Shown here piece by piece: positions 6,687 to 12,361 of a DNA stretch of 12,361 nucleotides. How positions within the stretch are numbered: the first letter of the stretch is position 1; the number at the start of each line of letters is the position of its first letter. The position numbers were made by a program, and so were the translations under genes. This stretch comes from an uncultured Bacteroidales bacterium (GTDB lineage: Bacteria > Bacteroidota > Bacteroidia > Bacteroidales > Muribaculaceae). The stretch covers positions 1-12,361 of the forward strand of contig USIY01000046.1 in the NCBI GenBank assembly GCA_900554845.1. Reading direction: 5' to 3'. A model generated the notes under the pieces. It searched no databases. It was not told the DNA's origin and saw only the letters and a program-made list of their open reading frames with translations.

Positions 6687-8852
6687 ATGGCTCTGGAGTC
6701 AGATAAATTATATAATATAGACAGTATGCTTGACAAACATGCGTTGAGCAGAACCATCAACATACTTAAAGAAGCCGCTGATTCATTAAACGATATCGAT
6801 TCAATCGACAAATTGAACAGTATCAATGAATCCTACAAATATCTTCGTCGGTATTTCATTACCTGTACGCCCGATCCCACACGTTCGGCGATGCTTCAGC
6901 AGCTCGCCGAGAAGCTAAGGAATGTCCGCGACAGGCTGCTGCGCGAGAGCCGCCGTCAAAGCCCGGAGGCTTATTATGCCACTCTTCGGTTCCTCGACCT
7001 GCGCCTTTACGACATTGACAATTTATTAAAGCAATATCGAGAGGTAACGGCTCAATTATCTTTGGTAGAATTGGTTGGAGACATTCCGGAAATTACCAAC
7101 AGACAGCGCTATGACCTTCTCGACACCATATTCATGTACGTCATGGCATCGTTCCAGAATAAGCACACCTCCACGGCGGTGCACGACGCCATAACCAATC
7201 CTGACATCGACCTGAATCTCAAACTCCAGTTAGCCCATGCCATGGTGCTCGGACTCTCAGCCGCCTACGACTCCGACAAGCTGGAGTTGCTGCTTGACAT
7301 GGCAATGGACGATTCCCTCCCCACTCAGGTCGCGGCCGTAGCGTACATAGGGACAGCAGTCGCTTTCATGGCCTACGCGAACCGCATCAGAACCAACCCG
7401 AAGATTTCCGTAAAGGTAGAGGCTTTGGCGGACAATCCTGAGTATGTGGCGCGCATGCGTTCGGTCATAAAAGCCATCGCCGGAACCCGCGACACCGAAA
7501 GAGTGTCCAACAAAATGAAGGACGAGGTGATCCCCGAGATCATGAAGCTGCGTCCCGACATGCTCAATAAGTTCAAGAATATCTCGCCGGATGCGGATCC
7601 CGAGTCGCTGGAGAACAATCCCGACTGGAAGGAGATGCTGGACAAATCGGGAATCACACGCAAGCTCGAGGAACTGACAGAGATGATGAACGACGGAGCC
7701 GACCTGATGATGGTGACTTTCTCGCAACTGAAGAAGTTCCCTTTCTTCCAGCACATCAACAATTGGTTCCTCCCCTTCGACATCAACAATCCTGAGCTGC
7801 ACATCAGCGAGGATGACCGTGAGCTGCTTGATAAATTGACTTCTGTGGCACCGTTCATCTGCGATTCCGACAAATATTCGCTCGCTCTCGCCATAGCCCA
7901 GACTCCGGCCGATCACCGACGGATGATGATGTCGCAGTTCGGCGCCCAGTTCGACCAGATGTCGCAGGAACTGAACGACAAGCTGCCCGACAGCTCTCGA
8001 CCCGACTTCGACCGCGAGATAGTAAAAAGAGTACGCGACCTCTACCGTTACATATTCCTGGGCCGCAACACCGGGTGTTTCTACAATATTTTCAAGAACC
8101 GGCTTGACTTCATGTCCTTCCCCGTCATCGGCGAGAAACTTATCGACGAGGATTTCCTGAGCGTCATGGCCGAGTTCTATATGAAACGCGGTTTCTACAG
8201 AGAAGCGCTCGGACTGTTCGAGAAACTGGATGAACTCTCCGTTTCAGACACGTCAATCTGGCAGAAGATCGGATTCTGTCACCAAAAGAATAACAATTTC
8301 AAGGGAGCCCGCGACGCATACATGAAATCCGAACTGTTGGGCGACGACAGCAAATGGCTGGTCAAGAAATTGGCGTTCGTCAACCGGAAGCTCGGTGATT
8401 TCGCCAACGCTTTGGAATACTACGAGCGTCTGCTGACCGACGATCCCGACAACGTCCGGCTGATGCTTAACGCAGCAACAGCCGCGTTGGAAACCGGACA
8501 TATCGACCGTGCGCTACAGCTGTATTATCACGCCGACTATCTGAAAGTCAATGATGAAGAAATAAAACGCGCCATTGCATGGGGCGAAATGCTGGCCGGA
8601 CACCTTGACAAAGCCGAGAAGGAATACGCCATAATCACCTCAGGCACTCCCAAAGCCTCGGACTGGCTGAATGCCGGCCATGTGGCGCAGCTGCAAGGAA
8701 ATTATCAAAAGGCCGCGGACAGATACCGCAACGCCGCGCGCGATGGCCAAGAGAACTTCGAGATGGCCTATACCGCCGACATACCCATCCTGCGACGTCT
8801 CGGCGCCGACGATGAGTCTATTTACCTCCTGCTTGACGAAATCTTAGGTTGA
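6687..8852 (+). CDS. Cytoplasmic tetratricopeptide-repeat protein
   Basis: A 721-residue soluble protein starting at the ATG at 6687 (MALESDKLYN). The frame is open back to a TTG at 6600, but that stretch gives a Cys/Asn/Tyr-rich peptide from intergenic sequence and is not a believable N-terminus. There is no signal peptide or membrane segment. The C-terminal part, residues about 488-700, holds about five degenerate TPR helix pairs, for example RGFYREALGLFEKLDEL, NFKGARDAYMKSELLG, LGDFANALEYYERLLTDDP, TGHIDRALQLYYHAD and QGNYQKAADRYRNAA. The first about 485 residues are helical and charged, without a motif I can name. The protein is probably a scaffold for protein contacts; partners are unknown. 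It lies 166 bases after purC, beyond its terminator. I found no good promoter match; AATATTTG at 6639-6646 is a -7-like box without a -33 partner. Confidence 0.8.
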   Translation: MALESDKLYNIDSMLDKHALSRTINILKEAADSLNDIDSIDKLNSINESYKYLRRYFITCTPDPTRSAMLQQLAEKLRNVRDRLLRESRRQSPEAYYATLRFLDLRLYDIDNLLKQYREVTAQLSLVELVGDIPEITNRQRYDLLDTIFMYVMASFQNKHTSTAVHDAITNPDIDLNLKLQLAHAMVLGLSAAYDSDKLELLLDMAMDDSLPTQVAAVAYIGTAVAFMAYANRIRTNPKISVKVEALADNPEYVARMRSVIKAIAGTRDTERVSNKMKDEVIPEIMKLRPDMLNKFKNISPDADPESLENNPDWKEMLDKSGITRKLEELTEMMNDGADLMMVTFSQLKKFPFFQHINNWFLPFDINNPELHISEDDRELLDKLTSVAPFICDSDKYSLALAIAQTPADHRRMMMSQFGAQFDQMSQELNDKLPDSSRPDFDREIVKRVRDLYRYIFLGRNTGCFYNIFKNRLDFMSFPVIGEKLIDEDFLSVMAEFYMKRGFYREALGLFEKLDELSVSDTSIWQKIGFCHQKNNNFKGARDAYMKSELLGDDSKWLVKKLAFVNRKLGDFANALEYYERLLTDDPDNVRLMLNAATAALETGHIDRALQLYYHADYLKVNDEEIKRAIAWGEMLAGHLDKAEKEYAIITSGTPKASDWLNAGHVAQLQGNYQKAADRYRNAARDGQENFEMAYTADIPILRRLGADDESIYLLLDEILG

Positions 8853-9508
8853 AAGGTCGTGTCGGTGCAGACACATTCCGTGGCCGGGGCTAATCTTTCA
8901 GAGTAGTCCCGGCTGTTTATTCTGTATAGCTTGGCCTTCCGGCTGTTGGGGAATCTGTTAAAGAAAGGATCGACCGAATACCACCATCTGATCGACACCA
9001 GTCCCGGCTGGTTCAGAAAAGTCCTGTTAACTTCAAAAATACATGTCCGCGCCACACAGGTAATGTACCTTGATCCGTCGCTCCATTGGGTCTCGCATAT
9101 ATAGTGCGGCTTGCGCATGCTGTCGGTGTCGTTGATGGATCTGTCTCGGTTCGAAACAGTGATATGTCGTCCGAACCGCCGGTTGATAAGATTCATGTGG
9201 TATTTGAACCGGTCGCCGTGCGTCGACGTGTCCTTAAGATTGTTGAAGGCTATGTGCAGATGAATCATCTCATGGATTATGGTGTCCTCTATCTGGTCCT
9301 GAGGCAGATCATATCTCGTGCTGACATACATCCTGAAATTGCAATTGCTCACCTTTCCGAGCAAATTCCTTTTCCTTTCGAACCGCAGCATTCCCAGAGC
9401 TCGGCCGGAATCGCTCATAAGAATCGGAATCGTCGGAAGTTTTCCGTCGAACATCAGGTCGTTGAATTCATTGAATTTTTCCTTGGCAAATTTTATCGTT
9501 GCTTTCAT
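8822..9508 (-). CDS. SprT-like zinc metallopeptidase domain protein
   Basis: A 228-residue cytosolic protein with an SprT-like domain in residues 1-120. The zinc site reads IIHEMIHLHI: His79, Glu80 and His83 form HExxH, and the third ligand is likely His97 in STHGDRF, the position where this family has HG..F. N-terminal features such as FNDLMFDGKLP and the LG..RF segment also fit. Related SprT/SPRTN proteins act on DNA-bound proteins, but this is family knowledge only. A C-terminal zinc ribbon is usual; here only Cys138, Cys151 and Cys156 are present, so the ribbon is incomplete or altered. The last residues after about 205 are Ser/Thr/Arg-rich. Its 3' end overlaps the opposing TPR gene by 31 bases. 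An imperfect promoter (TTG, 18 bases, TAAGTTTT) may lie about 40-70 bases upstream. Confidence 0.8.
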   Translation of the reverse strand: MKATIKFAKEKFNEFNDLMFDGKLPTIPILMSDSGRALGMLRFERKRNLLGKVSNCNFRMYVSTRYDLPQDQIEDTIIHEMIHLHIAFNNLKDTSTHGDRFKYHMNLINRRFGRHITVSNRDRSINDTDSMRKPHYICETQWSDGSRYITCVARTCIFEVNRTFLNQPGLVSIRWWYSVDPFFNRFPNSRKAKLYRINSRDYSERLAPATECVCTDTTFQPKISSSRR

Positions 9509-9584
9509 GCTTGGTTTTTCGAAATGATTTTAAAACTTAATTAATTTTCAAGTCACACAACTGACGAGAAAAGGCATCATTGAT

Positions 9585-9652
9585 GTTTTGGCCTTACGGT
9601 CAACTAATTCGCCGGAGGTTTGGAGAACCTCCTTTCCATGACACGCGCACAA
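9585..9652 (-). repeat. Third copy (single half-unit) of the dispersed palindromic repeat
   Basis: Bases 9611-9639 match the right arm at 4494-4522 with a single difference (CTTTCC for CTCTCC). The inner hairpin is also kept in position: TTTTGGCCTTACGGTCAA (9586-9603 region) corresponds to TTTTGGCCTTGCGGCCAA on the minus strand of the left unit. Outward similarity continues past CCAT as ACACGCGCACAAGG, compared with ACACGCACAGG in the left unit. Only one half-unit is present, so no cruciform pair forms. Like the first pair it lies between divergent genes. Confidence 0.8.
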
Positions 9653-9759
9653 GGCCCCGTTGCGAGTGAAACTTGAATCAGTTATGTAACGGCAAATAAT
9701 CAACAATATTAATAAAAGTAAATGTCGCAATTTAACCGATAATAAGTGAAGGAAAATCT

Positions 9760-9879
9760 TTTATACTTTCTGCGACTTCTTTTTGTCCGGTTTTGGCTTG
9801 TCTTTCAGTCTAATATGCCTATATTCTCCTTCGCTCCGCACCAAAACCGCCTCAAAAACAAGCCCGCATAAAGTATAAA
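9760..9879. repeat. Long imperfect inverted repeat upstream of glpA
   Basis: The arms 9760-9796 and 9841-9879 are imperfect inverted copies. TTTATACTTT pairs with AAAGTATAAA, then TGCG/CGCA after one mismatch, then a CTTCTTTTTG block against CAAAAACAAG, and finally CGGTTTTGG (9788-9796) against CCAAAACCG (9841-9849). The 44-base centre contains AATAT-GCCT-ATATT (9812-9825). It has no T-tract on either side, so it is not a standard terminator, and I see no clear target-site duplication. It could be a miniature mobile element, a structured RNA or a regulatory DNA element; sequence alone does not decide. It ends 143 bases before glpA. Confidence 0.75.
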
Positions 9880-10022
9880 TTAAATTTCAACACTTACTTA
9901 TTTTTCAAACTTTAAGGCGTGCCAATATGTTAAAATCTAAAGAATTTGTTCCCTTTTGTATCCGGACCTCTAATTCATTTGCAAAATAGCCGGGAATCGG
10001 GGGAAATAGACCTGAAGTTGCT

Positions 10023-11708
10023 ATGGAAAACAACACAAGAGGAAAAGAATATGATGTAATCGTGATAGGTGGGGGCGCCACGGGAGCCGGAACCGCGCGG
10101 GACTGCGCCATGCGCGGTCTGAAAACGATACTTATCGAACGTCTCGATTTTACAGCGGGAGCCACCGGTCGCAACCACGGCCTTCTGCACAGCGGCGCCC
10201 GTTACGCCCACACCGACCCGGAATCGGCCGCCGAATGTATCAAAGAAAACATTATACTGAAGAAAATCGCCCGACACTGCATCGATGATACCGGAGGTCT
10301 GTTCGTAACGCTTCCGGAAGATTCCCTCAGTTATCAGGATGCGTTTGTAGAGGATTGCGGTAAAGCCGGAATAGACGTGGACGTTCTCGACCCGAAAGAG
10401 GCGCGTCTTATGGAGCCTTCGGTGAATCCGGACATAATCGGAGCGGTCAAGGTCCCGGATGCCTCGGTGGATCCCTTCAGACTCACCACGGCCAACATAA
10501 TGTCGGCGCGGCATTATGGCGCCGATATTCTGACTTACCATGAAGTAGTGGGGTTTGAGAAAGAGGGAAACCGCATAATCGGAGTGGACCTCCTTGACCG
10601 CAAGACATGCGAGCGTTCTACTGTTTACGGCAAGGTAATAATCAACGCATGCGGTATATGGGGACACCTTGTGGCCAAACTCGCAGGTGTGAACGTCAAT
10701 ATGTATCCGGCGAAGGGCTCGCTGCTGATTTTCGGCCATAGGATAAATCATATGGTGCTGAACCGTTGCAGGAAACCCGGCGACGCCGACATCCTCGTTC
10801 CCGGCGACACTATATGTGTGATCGGCACCACATCCACACGCATTCCCTTTGATCAGATCGACAACATGGAGGTTACTCCCGGCGAAGTGGACCTTCTGTT
10901 GCGGGAAGGCACGAAACTCTCCCCCGCTCTTGCTTATACTCGTATACTCAGGGCATATTGCGGCGTGCGTCCGCTTGTGGCGGACGACAAAGACCCCACA
11001 GGACGCAGCATCAGCCGCGGAATCGTTTGTCTTGACCATGCGAAAAGAGACGGTCTGGAAGGTTTCATCACCATAACTGGGGGCAAGCTGATGACCTACC
11101 GGCTCATGGCTCAGGAAGCCACGGACATGGCCTGCAGGAAACTGGGCGTGGACAAACCCTGCATGACGGCGGAGGTGCCGTTGCCGGGTTCCGAACCTAC
11201 AGCCGACGACAAGAAACGCCGCCAGCATATAATCGAGCTGAGCACCGAGCAGAAAGCGGCCGAAGGCAGACATGGATCCATGACAAGTTTCATAAAAAGC
11301 GGCAGCCCGGATGACGACGCTTTGGTTTGCGAATGCGAGCAGGTGTCCGTGGCCGAAGTGAATTATGCGATCGACGAGCTGCACGTAAACAATCTTATAA
11401 ACCTTCGCCGACGCACCCGCATGGGCATGGGCACATGCCAGGGAGAACTCTGCGCATGCCGTGCCGCAGGTCTGATCGACAGGCATTACAATTGCACGCA
11501 GAAGAGTCTGGACGATCTTGCATCGTTCATGAACGAGCGTTGGCACGGAATGTTCCCCGTATGCTGGGGCGAGACCTTGGTGGAGGTGCAGTTCACCTCC
11601 TGGTTGTACCGTGGAGTGCTGGGCATTGACCATGAGCCCGACAGCCATGAGGAAAATATAGATAATAACGTCGCGAACGCAGAGACATGTAAAAAAGAGA
11701 AGTCATGA
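10023..11708 (+). CDS. glpA: Anaerobic glycerol-3-phosphate dehydrogenase, subunit A
   Basis: A 561-residue flavoprotein catalytic subunit that oxidises sn-glycerol 3-phosphate to dihydroxyacetone phosphate and passes electrons through GlpB/GlpC to menaquinone at the inner membrane. The N-terminal FAD Rossmann motif is DVIVIGGGATGAGTARD (11-27), with the acidic ribose contact at Glu39. The substrate region follows as GATGRNHGLLHSGARY (46-61), and ITGGKLMTYRLMAQEATD (361-378) is typical of the GlpA/GlpD oxidoreductase fold. The C-terminal BFD-like [2Fe-2S] domain carries Cys436, Cys438, Cys472 and Cys477 (VCECEQ and TCQGELC), which separates GlpA from aerobic GlpD. Length is close to E. coli GlpA plus a short acidic and Lys-rich tail. 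The stop overlaps the glpB start as ATGA, implying coupled translation. Confidence 0.95.
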   Translation: MENNTRGKEYDVIVIGGGATGAGTARDCAMRGLKTILIERLDFTAGATGRNHGLLHSGARYAHTDPESAAECIKENIILKKIARHCIDDTGGLFVTLPEDSLSYQDAFVEDCGKAGIDVDVLDPKEARLMEPSVNPDIIGAVKVPDASVDPFRLTTANIMSARHYGADILTYHEVVGFEKEGNRIIGVDLLDRKTCERSTVYGKVIINACGIWGHLVAKLAGVNVNMYPAKGSLLIFGHRINHMVLNRCRKPGDADILVPGDTICVIGTTSTRIPFDQIDNMEVTPGEVDLLLREGTKLSPALAYTRILRAYCGVRPLVADDKDPTGRSISRGIVCLDHAKRDGLEGFITITGGKLMTYRLMAQEATDMACRKLGVDKPCMTAEVPLPGSEPTADDKKRRQHIIELSTEQKAAEGRHGSMTSFIKSGSPDDDALVCECEQVSVAEVNYAIDELHVNNLINLRRRTRMGMGTCQGELCACRAAGLIDRHYNCTQKSLDDLASFMNERWHGMFPVCWGETLVEVQFTSWLYRGVLGIDHEPDSHEENIDNNVANAETCKKEKS

Positions 11709-12361
11709 AATTCGATACAGTGATTATAGGAGGAGGATTGAGTGGCCTCGTGGCAGGCATAAAATGCGCCGAAAGCGGACAAAAAACCGCCATCATCACT
11801 CGCGGACAGAGCGCTCTGCATTTCTGGTCCGGTTCGTTCGACCTGCTGGGACACAGCGCCGACGGCAGTGTCGTGGAGAACCCGTTCGATCATATCGACG
11901 GATTGCCCGTTGATCATCCATACCGTAGAATAGGCAAAGAGAAGCTGCTCGGCATGATGAAACAGGTGCCGAAAATATTCGAGGATGTCGGAGTGAAGGT
12001 GAATGGAGATCCGGAACGCAACCATTATCGACTTACTCCCATGGGATATATGAAACCGGCATGGCTTACGCTCGACGATTATGTGATGTTCAATGATCCG
12101 GACAATATGCCATGGAAAAAAGTAGCGTTGGTGAACATCAGAGGATACATAGATTTCTATCCTCGGTTTCTTGCTCATGGTCTGGAACCCAAAGGCGTGG
12201 AATGCGTCACTGCCAACGTCGACATCCCCCAGCTTTCCAGATTTCGGGAAAGCACCACCGAGATGAGAGCCACGAATATGGCGCGTTTCCTGAAGGACGA
12301 CGCCGTGGATGATCTTGCCCGGGAGATAAATAAAGTCTCCTCGGGATGCGAAGCCGTCATC
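11705..12361 (+). CDS. glpB: Anaerobic glycerol-3-phosphate dehydrogenase, subunit B (3' end outside window)
   Basis: The first 219 codons are open to the window edge with no stop. The N-terminus, KFDTVIIGGGLSGLVAGIKC (2-21), is an FAD/NAD Rossmann motif. It is followed by TRGQSALHFWSGSFDLLG (33-50), a signature close to E. coli GlpB, and by YRLTPMGYMKPAWLT near 108-122 and IRGYIDFYPRFLAHGL near 144-159. GlpB is the FMN-type middle subunit of the GlpABC complex, linking GlpA to the iron-sulfur membrane subunit GlpC. The start overlaps the glpA stop by four bases (ATGA). The full protein should be about 420 residues, so roughly half is visible; glpC is expected next. Confidence 0.93.
   Translation, partial: MKFDTVIIGGGLSGLVAGIKCAESGQKTAIITRGQSALHFWSGSFDLLGHSADGSVVENPFDHIDGLPVDHPYRRIGKEKLLGMMKQVPKIFEDVGVKVNGDPERNHYRLTPMGYMKPAWLTLDDYVMFNDPDNMPWKKVALVNIRGYIDFYPRFLAHGLEPKGVECVTANVDIPQLSRFRESTTEMRATNMARFLKDDAVDDLAREINKVSSGCEAVI

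Larger units (their letters stand above)
9509..10022. other. 514-base divergent intergenic region
   Basis: This region separates the minus-strand SprT-like gene from glpA. It contains the third dispersed repeat unit (9585-9652), an AT-rich stretch (about 9660-9758) in which I see nothing, and the large inverted repeat (9760-9879). After that come about 140 AT-rich bases that must carry the glpA promoter. The best -7 candidate there is TTCATTTG (9974-9981), one mismatch from TAnnTTTG, but no TTTG sits at the right distance. Confidence 0.6.

Noticed and set aside
8863..8880. Hairpin GTGTC-GGTGCA-GACAC after the TPR stop as a terminator
   Set aside because: It lies inside the SprT-like coding sequence and is not followed by T residues.
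9760..9879. Inverted repeat read as an invertible promoter switch
   Set aside because: The arms are imperfect, no recombinase gene is in the window, and the 44-base centre has no TTTG-N20-TAnnTTTG promoter; it remains possible but unsupported.
9880..10022. glpA promoter at TTCATTTG (9974-9981)
   Set aside because: The -7 box has one mismatch and the nearest TTTG/TTTTG boxes lie 25 or 15 bases away rather than 19-21, so it was not listed as a promoter.
9975..11648. A 557-codon open frame antisense to glpA
   Set aside because: It is fully covered by glpA, which has unmistakable family motifs; the His/Gly/Val-rich translation is typical of a codon-bias shadow.
1..12361. CRISPR array, tRNA/rRNA genes, insertion sequence or defence cluster
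   Set aside because: No regularly spaced direct repeats, no cloverleaf or rRNA-like segments, and no transposase, integrase, nuclease or toxin-antitoxin genes were seen.

Overview
The window looks like a chromosomal segment from a member of the Bacteroidota, most likely an anaerobic gut-type Bacteroidales; a Muribaculaceae-like genome is plausible but unproven. Evidence for this is: three promoters with the Bacteroidota sigma layout TTTG/TTG - N20 - TAnnTTTG, absence of Shine-Dalgarno sites, a gingipain-type C25 peptidase, a secreted DUF2264 protein, a long-form PurC and an anaerobic GlpA/GlpB pair. No tRNA, rRNA, CRISPR array, integrase or transposase is visible, so the coding content is mostly ordinary.

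Layout. (1) 25-4194, minus strand: a secreted DUF2264 protein (2143-4194), an intrinsic terminator (2078-2117), then a C25 cysteine peptidase (25-1866) with its own promoter. The peptidase ends soon after its catalytic Cys, earlier than expected. (2) 4195-4743: a 549-base divergent intergenic region with a head-to-head pair of palindromic repeat units (4384-4522), a weak minus-strand promoter and a good plus-strand promoter. (3) 4744-6570, plus strand: a secreted NlpC/P60 cell-wall hydrolase and purC, each a single-gene unit with promoter and terminator. (4) 6687-8852, plus: a cytoplasmic TPR protein. It converges with, and overlaps by 31 bases, a minus-strand SprT-like metallopeptidase (8822-9508). 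(5) 9509-10022: a second divergent intergenic region holding a third copy of the repeat unit (9585-9652) and a separate 37-39-base imperfect inverted repeat (9760-9879). (6) 10023-end, plus: glpA and glpB of the anaerobic glycerol-3-phosphate dehydrogenase, joined by an ATGA overlap; glpB runs off the window.

How the parts work together: the genes do not form one pathway. The left part is envelope or secreted degradative function, the middle is cell-wall remodelling and de novo purine synthesis, and the right part is glycerol-3-phosphate oxidation feeding the quinone pool, probably completed by glpC beyond the edge. I did not find a convincing new multi-gene system. The signals most worth following are non-coding: the dispersed repeat family seen three times, always between divergent genes, and the large inverted repeat ahead of glpA. 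The premature end of the C25 peptidase is the main protein-level oddity.
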